From positions 124,001-188,000 of the forward strand of contig NZ_CP109999.1 in assembly GCF_025947145.1 (NCBI RefSeq): 64,000 nt of DNA, in the 5' to 3' direction. Numbering within the stretch: position 1 is the stretch's first letter; every line of letters starts with the position of its first letter. Positions 9,111 to 18,183 of this stretch are shown here, in pieces. The notes beneath the pieces were generated by a model. That model had not been told where the DNA came from, did no database searches, and worked only from the letters and a program-made list of their open reading frames with translations. The position numbers and the translations under genes were made by a program. Source of the DNA: Flavobacterium sp. N1994 (GTDB lineage: Bacteria > Bacteroidota > Bacteroidia > Flavobacteriales > Flavobacteriaceae).

Positions 9111-9118
9111 CAAATATA
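9111..9118 (-). promoter_or_regulatory. -7 element of glutaminyl cyclase gene
   Basis: TATATTTG on the minus strand, 24 nt upstream of the ATG at 9086; divergent from the SRP RNA promoter. Confidence 0.55.
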
Positions 9119-9138
9119 TTTATATTGGTCTTAAATTC

Positions 9139-9168
9139 TTGCAAAAAAATAAAAAGATTGTATATTTG
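9139..9168 (+). promoter_or_regulatory. Promoter of the SRP RNA gene
   Basis: TTG (9139-9141), 19 bases, then TATATTTG (9161-9168): a full Bacteroidetes -33/-7 promoter whose expected start falls at the first bases of the RNA stem (about 9173). Confidence 0.85.
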
Positions 9169-9172
9169 CACC

Positions 9173-9266
9173 GGCAAGTCCTACACGACCAGCTCCTGCA
9201 AAATCCTCCAGGATGGGAACATAGCAAAGGTATGTGGTTGTAGCGGTGCGATGTAGGTCGCTTGCC
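9173..9266 (+). ncRNA. ffs: Small bacterial signal recognition particle RNA (4.5S)
   Basis: A single long hairpin of about 94 nt. The closing helix is GGCAAG (9173-9178) with CTTGCC (9261-9266), followed inward by CCTACA with TGTAGG. The apical part GGATGGGAACATAGCAAAGG (9211-9230) has the conserved GGAA-type tetraloop and the asymmetric A-rich internal loop recognised by Ffh. It carries its own promoter and terminator and contains no credible ORF. With Ffh it targets nascent membrane and exported proteins to the translocon. A covariance-model search would fix the exact ends. Confidence 0.9.
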
Positions 9267-9272
9267 ATTTTT

Positions 9273-9300
9273 AATCCGAACTTGTTTCGGATTCTTTTTT
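9273..9300 (+). terminator. Intrinsic terminator of SRP RNA
   Basis: Stem AATCCGAA/TTCGGATT (9273-9280 with 9286-9293) and long T-run. Confidence 0.93.
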
Positions 9301-9319
9301 TTTAATCCAATCCTTTTCC

Positions 9320-10318
9320 ATGAAATTACATTGGCAAATAGTAAAATTCAACCTCAAAGAAACCTTTGCTATTGCTTATGGAAAGTACACTTTTAGAGAA
9401 GCACTAATCATCACTTTAGAGCAAAATGGAGAGAGAGGATATGGTGAATGTACTTCCATAGATTATTACCAAATCAATCTTACTGATTTCAATCATACTT
9501 TAGAGAAAATAAAAGCTCAAATTGAAACTCAAAAAATAATTCATCCTACTGATTATTATACTTTCCTAGTAACATTAAACCTGCCAAGTTTTCTTCGTTC
9601 CGCATTAGATTGTGCCTATTGGGATTTGTTTGGAAAACTCGAAAAGAAGTCTTTTTTAGCATTGAATGATATCAATTATAATCAGCTTCCTGATTCTTCA
9701 ATAACCATTAGTATTGATACCGTTGAAAATCAAATCAAAAAAATCAAACAATCTACATGGACAAAATTTAAAGTTAAATGCAATCATTTTGACAATGATG
9801 CTATTAACCAATTAGTTCAATTAGATAAAAATGTAGCTTTAGATTCAAATGGAAGTTTTTCCCAAGAGGAATGTTCTTGGCTTGAAAATAATGAGTTGAT
9901 TTCAAAATTCACCTATTTGGAACAACCTATGAAAACGGGAATTGAAAATTATAAGACGTTACACTCCGATACCTTTGCCAATTGGATGGCTGATGAGGAT
10001 TGTCAAAATAATCTAGCATTAAAGGATTTAGTCCCGCATTATAGAAGCATCAATATTAAATTAGTTAAATGTGGTGGATTAACTCCAGCTTTGGGAATGA
10101 TTACTGAGGCAAGAGCTTTAGGTTTCCAAATTATGATAGGCTGCATGACTGAATCTTCTGTTGGTATTTCAGCTGGAGCTGTTTTAGCGCCATTATGTGA
10201 TTATGCTGATTTGGATGGAGCCAATTTAATTGCCAATGACATTGCTAATGGAAGTCAGATTATTAATGGACGAATTCAGCTAAGTGAAAAGAATGGATTG
10301 GGAATAAAAATGCACTAA
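9320..10318 (+). CDS. Enolase-superfamily enzyme, probable dipeptide (L-Ala-D/L-Glu) epimerase
   Basis: 332 residues of the muconate-lactonising subgroup of the enolase superfamily. Visible catalytic pattern: KxK (FKVKC, about 151-155), then metal ligands D (DSNGSF), E (YLEQP) and D (MADED), and the second-base lysine in INIKLVKCGGLTPALG. The motif GCMTESSVGISA near 275 is characteristic of dipeptide epimerases, which invert murein-derived L-Ala-D-Glu so it can be recycled. An o-succinylbenzoate synthase (MenC) is the main alternative, but no menaquinone genes adjoin it. Substrate is inferred. Confidence 0.8.
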   Translation: MKLHWQIVKFNLKETFAIAYGKYTFREALIITLEQNGERGYGECTSIDYYQINLTDFNHTLEKIKAQIETQKIIHPTDYYTFLVTLNLPSFLRSALDCAYWDLFGKLEKKSFLALNDINYNQLPDSSITISIDTVENQIKKIKQSTWTKFKVKCNHFDNDAINQLVQLDKNVALDSNGSFSQEECSWLENNELISKFTYLEQPMKTGIENYKTLHSDTFANWMADEDCQNNLALKDLVPHYRSINIKLVKCGGLTPALGMITEARALGFQIMIGCMTESSVGISAGAVLAPLCDYADLDGANLIANDIANGSQIINGRIQLSEKNGLGIKMH

Positions 10319-10363
10319 AGAATCAATCGAGTTTTTTATCTTTATGCATTAATTTTTTTGACT

Positions 10364-10729
10364 ATGAAATTCCAACCCATAGTTCCAATGATTTGGACAG
10401 AACAACTCTCAGAAACTATTGATTTTTATTGTACAATTCTTGGATTTACATGTAGTGAAAAGAATGAAGAATGGGGATGGGCATCATTATTTAAAGACGA
10501 TTGTCAATTAATGTTTGCTAAACCAAATCAACATACTTCATTTGAAAAACCTACATTCACGGGAACGTTTTATATAAATGTGGATGATGTAGAAACACTT
10601 TGGAAACTATTAAAAGAAAAAGTAAATGTAGTATATCAATTAGAAACCTTTGATTGGGGAATGAAGGAGTTTGCTATTTGTGATAACAATGGTTATAGGA
10701 TACAATTTGGACAAGACATAACAACATAA
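10364..10729 (+). CDS. VOC (glyoxalase/bleomycin resistance) family protein
   Basis: 121-residue single-domain vicinal oxygen chelate fold: FQPIVPMIWTEQLSETIDFY at the start and a C-terminal DNNGYRIQFGQ strand. One domain normally dimerises to make the metal site. No specific substrate can be assigned, and the residues do not mark it as a true lactoylglutathione lyase. The ATG at 10364 is preferred to the TTG two codons earlier. The next gene starts one base after its stop, so the two are co-transcribed. Confidence 0.85.
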   Translation: MKFQPIVPMIWTEQLSETIDFYCTILGFTCSEKNEEWGWASLFKDDCQLMFAKPNQHTSFEKPTFTGTFYINVDDVETLWKLLKEKVNVVYQLETFDWGMKEFAICDNNGYRIQFGQDITT

Positions 10730-10730
10730 T

Positions 10731-11534
10731 ATGAATAAAGTAGTAGTAATTACAGGAGGATCTTCAGGTATTGGAAAAGCCATTGGAGAGTTTTTATTTC
10801 ATAAAGGATTCACCGTTTATGGAACCAGTCGAAATCCTGAAAAAGTCACCAATTCAATATTTCCCTTAATAGCTTTAGATGTTAGAAACACAGATAGTAT
10901 CCAACAAGCCATTGAAAAAGTAATAGCTCTCTCAAAACGAATTGATATCGTTATAAACAATGCTGGTGTTGGGATTACAGGACCAATAGAAGAAACGCCA
11001 ACCGATGAAATGCGAAATAATTTCGAAACTAATTTCTTTGGTCCAATTGAAGTTATCAAAGCGGTTTTGCCACAAATGCGGAAACAAAATTCTGGTTTGA
11101 TAATTAATATTACTTCCATAGCGGGATATATGGGATTGCCTTACAGAGGAATTTATTCGGCGTCAAAAGGCGCACTAGAATTGGTTTCAGAAGCCATAAG
11201 TATCGAAGTAAAACCTTTCGGAATTTCAGTGGTAAATATTGCTCCAGGAGAGTTTGCTACAGATATTGCCTCGCATCGTTATCATGCGCCAATACACGAA
11301 AAATCAGTATATAAAACTGCTTATGAAAACACATTAGGTATGATGAATTCTCATATGCATAGTGGAGACAATCCCGAAGATTTAGCTAAAGTAGTATTTC
11401 AAATCATCAATGATAAAAACCCAAAGTTGCATTACAAAGAGGGCGCTTTTATGCAAAAATTCTCTATCGTTTTAAAGCGAATATTACCTGACAGAATCTA
11501 CGAAAGTATGTTGATGAACCATTATAAATTGTAA
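10731..11534 (+). CDS. Short-chain dehydrogenase/reductase (SDR)
   Basis: NAD(P)-dependent oxidoreductase of 267 residues with all classical SDR signatures: cofactor loop TGGSSGIG (8-15), DVRN after the third strand, NNAG (about 80-83), the catalytic Ser (ITSIAGYMG) and the active-site pair YSASK (about 141-145), then APGEFAT. The arginine after TSR (YGTSRNPEK) suggests a preference for NADP. The substrate is unknown. It is co-transcribed with the VOC gene one base upstream. The promoter of the next gene overlaps its stop codon. Confidence 0.92.
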   Translation: MNKVVVITGGSSGIGKAIGEFLFHKGFTVYGTSRNPEKVTNSIFPLIALDVRNTDSIQQAIEKVIALSKRIDIVINNAGVGITGPIEETPTDEMRNNFETNFFGPIEVIKAVLPQMRKQNSGLIINITSIAGYMGLPYRGIYSASKGALELVSEAISIEVKPFGISVVNIAPGEFATDIASHRYHAPIHEKSVYKTAYENTLGMMNSHMHSGDNPEDLAKVVFQIINDKNPKLHYKEGAFMQKFSIVLKRILPDRIYESMLMNHYKL

Positions 11535-11539
11535 CTTTG
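11511..11539 (+). promoter_or_regulatory. Promoter of fsa
   Basis: TTG (11511-11513), 18 bases, TAACTTTG (11532-11539). The -7 element overlaps the stop codon of the SDR gene. Confidence 0.75.
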
Positions 11540-11586
11540 CAACCAAATTTAGAACACAACTTTTTTAAACATATAACAACAAGCGT

Positions 11587-12243
11587 ATGAAATTTTTTAT
11601 TGACACAGCCAACTTAAACGAAATCAAAGAAGCTCAAAGCCTTGGGGTACTTGATGGTGTTACCACTAATCCTTCGTTGATGGCCAAAGAAGGAATCACC
11701 GGAAAAAATAATATCTTAAAACACTATGTAGACATTTGCAATATCGTTGATGGTGACGTAAGTGCCGAAGTGATTGCAACCGATTATGAAGGTATGATTA
11801 GAGAAGGTGAGGAGTTAGCTGATTTGCATGAGCAAATCGTGGTAAAATTGCCAATGACCAAAGACGGCGTAAGAGCTTGTAAATATTTTTCAGATAAAGG
11901 AGTTAAAACGAATGTTACTTTGGTATTCTCAGCAGGTCAAGCTTTACTAGCTGCTAAAGCTGGAGCTACTTATGTTTCTCCGTTCTTAGGAAGATTAGAT
12001 GATATTTCTACTGATGGTTTGGCTTTAATTCAAGAAATTCGTGATATCTACGATAACTATGCTTTTGAAACGCAAATTTTAGCGGCTTCGATTCGTCATA
12101 CAATGCACGTAGTTAACTGTGCTAAAATTGGTGCCGATGTAATGACTGGACCATTATCGTCAATATTAGGATTACTAAAACACCCATTGACTGATATTGG
12201 TTTAGCTCAGTTTTTAGCAGATTATGCTAAAGGAAATCAATAA
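11587..12243 (+). CDS. fsa: Fructose-6-phosphate aldolase / transaldolase-like protein
   Basis: 218-residue small transaldolase family protein (TalC/FSA subfamily), a cytoplasmic TIM barrel. Landmarks are [29 protein letters not shown], the Schiff-base lysine strand IVVKLPMT (about residue 86), [20 protein letters not shown] and [10 protein letters not shown]. It transfers or releases dihydroxyacetone units; homologues of this length act either as transaldolase in the pentose phosphate pathway or as F6P aldolase, and sequence reading cannot decide between them. It has its own promoter and terminator. Confidence 0.93.
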   Translation: MKFFIDTANLNEIKEAQSLGVLDGVTTNPSLMAKEGITGKNNILKHYVDICNIVDGDVSAEVIATDYEGMIREGEELADLHEQIVVKLPMTKDGVRACKYFSDKGVKTNVTLVFSAGQALLAAKAGATYVSPFLGRLDDISTDGLALIQEIRDIYDNYAFETQILAASIRHTMHVVNCAKIGADVMTGPLSSILGLLKHPLTDIGLAQFLADYAKGNQ

Positions 12244-12270
12244 TAATTTGTAATTAAAGATTAATAATAA

Positions 12271-12303
12271 AAAAAACGCTTTTCATTGAAAAGCGTTTTT
12301 TTT
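12271..12303. terminator. Bidirectional terminator after fsa
   Basis: Perfect 14-bp stem AAAAAACGCTTTTC/GAAAAGCGTTTTTT around loop ATT; A-rich before, T-rich after. It also suits the convergent gene that ends at 12328. Confidence 0.94.
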
Positions 12304-12327
12304 ATTGCTATAAACAAACTAACATAG

Positions 12328-13737
12328 CTATTTCAATTCGTCTTCAAAATTAAGTTCAAAGACATTGGTAAAGGCGTTTTTAATTAATCCTTTATCGCCA
12401 AGAATAATAGTTCTGTGTACTTTGGTAATGACCCATTTGTCTTTTAAATCTTCAAAATCGGCACAACGAAGTTCAGTAATTCCATTAAAATTATAATTGG
12501 AAAGCTTATTTTCCCATGCTTCTTGTGAATCATTTAAGTTGATGCCAATAAACTGATATTCGGGATGGTTCTTGTGAAAGGCTAAAATCTTTTTATGTAC
12601 CGCTTCAAAGTGCGATAATGCATTTTCTGACCAAAAGAAAATTACAGTTTTCTTGTTTGCAAAATTTGAGGATTGAATGGTATCTCCATCACGATTTGTC
12701 AGAGCAACATTAGGTAATGAATTACCCACAGTAAGTAATTGTATGGCATCACCAATTTTTAAGATTTCATTTTTCTGACTTTTATCGGTTGAATATTTAT
12801 GATAGGTATCTAAGAACTTTTTATTGTTGACCATATTCTGATCTTCCAATAAATAGGTAAAAGCTATATTATTTAGAATGGTGTTTTTAACCTTTTCATT
12901 TTTAATTAGTGTATCCGCAATATTCAATTTATTAATATTGGTTTTTAGAGCCAAATCCATTTCAGAAAAATGATTATGGTAATTGATAGCGCCCATATTA
13001 TTCAACATATTGGATAAATACATCACAAAAGGGGAGTAGTTAGAAAGGGCTACATTATTACAATTAATATTCTTTCTGAAATCATAAAAATCTTTTGGAA
13101 TTTTTTCATAAACATCTTCACCCGTTCTTATTTTGTGAATTATAGGATATACTTCTTTTCTTGAATAGTAGGGATAGTCAACAGCAGCTTTAGCATAGAC
13201 ATCAAAATCATCGCTCCATTTAATCTCCTCTTTTTTAGTAGCATAAAATTTCTTCGATATTTTATATAAAGAATCTACAGTGTGACTGAATTTATCAATA
13301 TCATAATCAAAAGTCTCAAACATATTGTTCTTCTCTTTTTCATTTCTTAAATATTGTTCTATCAGATAATTATTTTTTTGATCCCCGCGACCGCAAAAAA
13401 CAATAGAACCATCAAAGTCTTTGGAGTTAACACGCACCATGATACTATCGTTCTTATCAAAGTACACATACTGGTATTCAGGTTCATGTTTGAAAGAATA
13501 CAAACCTGGAGCCAATGAATCAAACTGAATGAAAAAGCGATTGTTTTTGTCCAACTTTAAAGTGTCTATCACTTCATTGTCTTTACAGAAAAGCACATAA
13601 GGAGTATTAGGGTTTACGACTTCACCACCAAAATAAGCCACATATTCACACCCTTTAAATTCGTTTTTACACGAACAAAAAAGAGCGAATATTGGAAAAA
13701 GAAAACCTAAAAATTTTATATTATTGAACTTGTGCAT
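12328..13737 (-). CDS. Lipoprotein with degenerate TlpA-like thioredoxin domain
   Basis: 469 residues. A lipoprotein signal (lipobox ALFCSC, about 18-23) is followed by a DUF4369-like beta domain, an alpha-helical middle, and a C-terminal thioredoxin fold beginning GNSLPNVALTNRDGDTIQSS (about 338). In that fold the active-site position reads FFWSENALSHFEAVH, so both CxxC cysteines are missing. It is therefore probably not a disulfide reductase but a binding or structural protein in the envelope. Such proteins are common in Bacteroidetes. It is a single gene and ends next to the shared terminator. Confidence 0.85.
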   Translation of the reverse strand: MHKFNNIKFLGFLFPIFALFCSCKNEFKGCEYVAYFGGEVVNPNTPYVLFCKDNEVIDTLKLDKNNRFFIQFDSLAPGLYSFKHEPEYQYVYFDKNDSIMVRVNSKDFDGSIVFCGRGDQKNNYLIEQYLRNEKEKNNMFETFDYDIDKFSHTVDSLYKISKKFYATKKEEIKWSDDFDVYAKAAVDYPYYSRKEVYPIIHKIRTGEDVYEKIPKDFYDFRKNINCNNVALSNYSPFVMYLSNMLNNMGAINYHNHFSEMDLALKTNINKLNIADTLIKNEKVKNTILNNIAFTYLLEDQNMVNNKKFLDTYHKYSTDKSQKNEILKIGDAIQLLTVGNSLPNVALTNRDGDTIQSSNFANKKTVIFFWSENALSHFEAVHKKILAFHKNHPEYQFIGINLNDSQEAWENKLSNYNFNGITELRCADFEDLKDKWVITKVHRTIILGDKGLIKNAFTNVFELNFEDELK

Positions 13738-13857
13738 TTTTCAAAACTAGTAAACAAAATTAATGGGATACTTTGAATATTACTGTTAACCTATCGTTAA
13801 AGTTAAAAGGTTGTAAATATGCCTTTTTCTAGTCAATTACACAACATTTTTTTGTAG

Positions 13858-15543
<1,686 letters not shown>

Positions 15544-15550
15544 TAAATAA

Positions 15551-15580
15551 AAAACTCCCGCTATAAGTGGGAGTTTTTCT
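15551..15580. terminator. Bidirectional terminator, ABC-F / MORN gene
   Basis: 11-bp stem AAAACTCCCGC/GTGGGAGTTTT (15551-15561 with 15567-15577, one G-U), T-run on one side and A-run on the other. Confidence 0.9.
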
Positions 15581-15582
15581 TT

Positions 15583-16266
15583 TTATGAAGCATCAATCAA
15601 TACTTCGAAGTCACCTTCTTTTAAAATCTCAAAATAAAAATAACAGTCTCTATCAACACCACCTTTCCTAACTGTAAAATAAATTTCGCAATTAACAGGA
15701 AGGACATAATTACTTATTTTTAAAATTTTACCTTGTGGAAAGGTTTGACCGGTTGTGATATTGACATGAAAATTATTAGGGATATATTTCATTGAACCAG
15801 CAGTTACTGAAAATTGTATTGTATTTTGGTTGTCATCTAGTTTTTTAATAGAATAACTATTAATGCCAATCATATTTGAAACATCATAGAATTCTTCAGG
15901 ATTATTAGTACCAACATAATCTCCATTTACCCAATATCCTTTTTGTGTATAGGATGTTCCGTTAATTGAATAATTAAAGACTCCTTTTCCATTTTTTATT
16001 CCTTTGCTAAAAAAACCACTAAAAGTATTTCCGTTTTTATAAATATATTTTCCTTTACCATCTGGCAATCCATTTTTAAATTCACCTGAATAAGTATCTT
16101 CTCCTTTTGCGGTGCCTTTACCATTAGCAAGTCCATCTTTAGTATCCCCTTTATAGCTTTTAGCAATTTCACTCATCAACACTTTTGTAGAGTCTATTTG
16201 TTGGGAATAGATAGTAGTTATGCCAAAGAATGCAAAACAGATTAAAAAACTATATTTTTTTAACAT
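15583..16266 (-). CDS. Exported MORN-repeat protein
   Basis: 227 residues with a Sec signal peptide (MLKKYSFLICFAFFGITTIY, cleaved near SQQ). MORN repeats follow (about 35-105): GLANGKGTA, YSGEFKNGLPDGKGKY, FSGFFSKGIKNGKGVF and KGYWVNGDYVG. The C-terminal 100 residues form a beta-rich domain I do not recognise. MORN repeats usually bind lipid or partner proteins at membranes, so it is probably periplasmic. It is a single gene, convergent with the ABC-F gene through a shared terminator. Its function is unknown. Confidence 0.87.
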   Translation of the reverse strand: MLKKYSFLICFAFFGITTIYSQQIDSTKVLMSEIAKSYKGDTKDGLANGKGTAKGEDTYSGEFKNGLPDGKGKYIYKNGNTFSGFFSKGIKNGKGVFNYSINGTSYTQKGYWVNGDYVGTNNPEEFYDVSNMIGINSYSIKKLDDNQNTIQFSVTAGSMKYIPNNFHVNITTGQTFPQGKILKISNYVLPVNCEIYFTVRKGGVDRDCYFYFEILKEGDFEVLIDAS

Positions 16267-16349
16267 GATACTTAAGTTAGTTTGATTCCAAAAATAAGCT
16301 ATTAGATCATAAGATAGTCTATTTTATTCTTACAAAATTTAATAAAGTT

Positions 16350-16478
16350 TTATAATCCTAATAATGCTTTTTTATATTCGGGAGTGCCAGTAAATAAAGG
16401 CACTGAAAAAGTATCGTATAAATGAATCAGTTTATAGGCATGAATTAATTGGTTTATCAGTATTAATTGAAATGTTTA
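16350..16478 (-). pseudogene. Possible relic: C-terminal fragment of a lost gene
   Basis: In the 376-base gap between the MORN gene and pyrR, one minus-strand frame gives about 40 protein-like codons ending TFSVPLFTGTPEYKKALLGL before a stop at 16350-16352, with an in-frame stop just upstream and no start. It reads like the surviving end of a degraded gene. I do not recognise the family and it could be chance. Apart from this and the pyrR promoter I see nothing else in the gap. Confidence 0.22.
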
Positions 16479-16591
16479 TAAGCATCATTTTTAAGGAATT
16501 GTGCATTGTGTTGTTTTTTGTAGGAATAAAATAAAGTGTTTAGGATTAGTGAGAAATAGGAAAATAACAAAATAGCATATCTCATAACTAA

Positions 16592-16623
16592 TTTGACACA
16601 CTCAATAAAAAATACTACTTTTA
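16592..16623 (+). promoter_or_regulatory. Candidate pyrR-pyrB promoter
   Basis: TTTG (16592-16595), 20 bases, TACTTTTA (16616-16623, one mismatch to TAnnTTTG), 20 nt before the pyrR ATG. The short leader leaves no room for the long attenuator seen in Gram-positive pyr operons. Confidence 0.5.
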
Positions 16624-16642
16624 CACTCCAAACAACACTATC

Positions 16643-17176
16643 ATGAGTCAAAAAGTATTGCTCACTTCCAAAGAAGTCAATATCATACTCCATCGTTTGG
16701 CTTGTCAGTTAATCGAAAATCATCTTGATTTTTCCAACTCTGTACTTATCGGAATTCAACCACGTGGCGTCTCATTGGCACAGCGACTGAAAACTATTTT
16801 AGAAACCGATTATAACATCAAAAACATACCTCTAGGATTTTTAGACATTACTTTTTTTCGAGATGATTTCCGTCGTGGCGAAAAACAATTAGAGGCCAAC
16901 AAAACTCAAATTGATTTCTTAGTAGAAGATAAAAAAGTAGTTTTTATTGATGATGTACTATTCACAGGAAGAAGCATTAGAGCTGCTTTAACGGCTATTC
17001 AATCTTTTGGCAGACCTTCTGAAATTGAACTTTTAGTGCTAATTGACAGAAGATTTAGTCGTCATTTACCCATACAGCCCGATTATAGAGGTCGTCAGGT
17101 AGACGCCATCAACGATGAAAAGGTAATTGTTTGCTGGAAGGAAAAAGAGGGAGAAGATGCAGTGTATTTGATTTAG
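16643..17176 (+). CDS. pyrR: PyrR: pyr operon regulator / uracil phosphoribosyltransferase
   Basis: 177-residue type I phosphoribosyltransferase fold. The PRPP-binding loop is VVFIDDVLFTGRSIRAAL (about 98-115) and the substrate region is IGIQPRGVSLAQRL (about 34-47). PyrR senses UMP/UTP and, in many bacteria, attenuates pyrimidine genes by binding the mRNA; it also has weak UPRTase activity. The gene is 45 bases ahead of pyrB, consistent with a pyr operon. I see no terminator/antiterminator leader upstream, so the regulatory role here is uncertain. Confidence 0.95.
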   Translation: MSQKVLLTSKEVNIILHRLACQLIENHLDFSNSVLIGIQPRGVSLAQRLKTILETDYNIKNIPLGFLDITFFRDDFRRGEKQLEANKTQIDFLVEDKKVVFIDDVLFTGRSIRAALTAIQSFGRPSEIELLVLIDRRFSRHLPIQPDYRGRQVDAINDEKVIVCWKEKEGEDAVYLI

Positions 17177-17221
17177 GATTTTAAAAGGAACATACAACAC
17201 AACTTACAACATAGAACCAAA

Positions 17222-18151
17222 ATGTCCGAACTATCAGTCAACCATTTACTAGGTGTAAAATATCTCAAAAAAGAAGATATCGATTTGATTTTTGAAACAG
17301 CTGATCATTTCAAAGAAGTTATCAATCGGCCTATTAAAAAAGTTCCGTCATTGCGCGACATTACCATTGCCAACATCTTTTTTGAAAACAGTACCCGAAC
17401 CAAATTATCTTTTGAATTAGCCCAAAAAAGACTTTCTGCCGATGTGATTAGTTTTTCGGCAGCACAATCTTCGGTAAAAAAAGGGGAAACTTTGATTGAT
17501 ACCGTGAACAATATTCTCTCCATGAAAGTAGATATGGTGGTGATGCGTCATGCTAATCCTGGAGCAGCTTACTTCTTATCTCAAAATGTAAAAGCTAGTA
17601 TTATCAATGCTGGAGATGGTGCTCACGAACACCCAACCCAAGCCCTATTAGATAGTTATTCCATCAAAGAACGACTGGGGGAAGTAGGAGGGAAAAAGGT
17701 GGTGATTGTGGGAGATATTTTGCACTCTAGAGTTGCTTTGTCTAATATTTATGCCCTTCAAATGCAAGGCGCTGAAGTAAAAGTATGCGGACCAAAAACT
17801 TTGATTCCGAAACACATTGAAAGTCTTGGAGTAACAGTAGAATCGAATCTTAGAAAGGCTTTAGAATGGTGTGATGTGGCAAACATGCTTCGTGTTCAGA
17901 ATGAACGTATGGATGTGAATTATTTTCCATCAACACGTGAATATGCACAACAATATGGGGTTGATAAACAACTCTTAGATTCTTTGAGCAAAGAAATTGT
18001 CATTATGCATCCAGGACCTATCAACCGTGGTGTTGAAATTACTTCAGATGTTGCCGACTCCAAGCAATCGGTCATTCTGGATCAAGTTGAAAATGGAGTT
18101 GCTATTAGAATGGCAGTGATTTATCTTTTGGCTTCTAAAATACAGCAATAA
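17222..18151 (+). CDS. pyrB: Aspartate carbamoyltransferase catalytic subunit
   Basis: Joins carbamoyl phosphate and aspartate, the first committed step of pyrimidine synthesis. In the 309 residues the carbamoyl-phosphate loop is FFENSTRTKLSFELAQKRL (about 53-71). Further motifs are HPTQALLDSY, the 80s-loop equivalent SSVKKGETL, and HPGPINRGVEI near the C-terminus. No regulatory subunit pyrI adjoins it, so it probably works as an unregulated trimer or with PyrR control at the gene level. It is in an operon with pyrR and followed by a terminator. Confidence 0.97.
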   Translation: MSELSVNHLLGVKYLKKEDIDLIFETADHFKEVINRPIKKVPSLRDITIANIFFENSTRTKLSFELAQKRLSADVISFSAAQSSVKKGETLIDTVNNILSMKVDMVVMRHANPGAAYFLSQNVKASIINAGDGAHEHPTQALLDSYSIKERLGEVGGKKVVIVGDILHSRVALSNIYALQMQGAEVKVCGPKTLIPKHIESLGVTVESNLRKALEWCDVANMLRVQNERMDVNYFPSTREYAQQYGVDKQLLDSLSKEIVIMHPGPINRGVEITSDVADSKQSVILDQVENGVAIRMAVIYLLASKIQQ

Positions 18152-18153
18152 AA

Positions 18154-18183
18154 AAGCCCCGAAGTATCGAGGCTTAATTTTTT
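18154..18183. terminator. Terminator between pyrB and DUF349 gene
   Basis: AAGCCCCGA (18154-18162) pairs with TCGAGGCTT (18167-18175) with one mismatch, followed by a T-run. It sits between convergent genes; on the minus strand it overlaps the stop codon region of the DUF349 gene. Confidence 0.8.

Noticed and set aside
9068-9256. 62-codon ORF across the SRP RNA
   Set aside because: It lies over the SRP RNA and its promoter; the RNA structure explains the sequence.
16463-16693. 76-codon minus-strand ORF before pyrR
   Set aside because: It overlaps the pyrR promoter and start on the opposite strand, and has no recognisable features.
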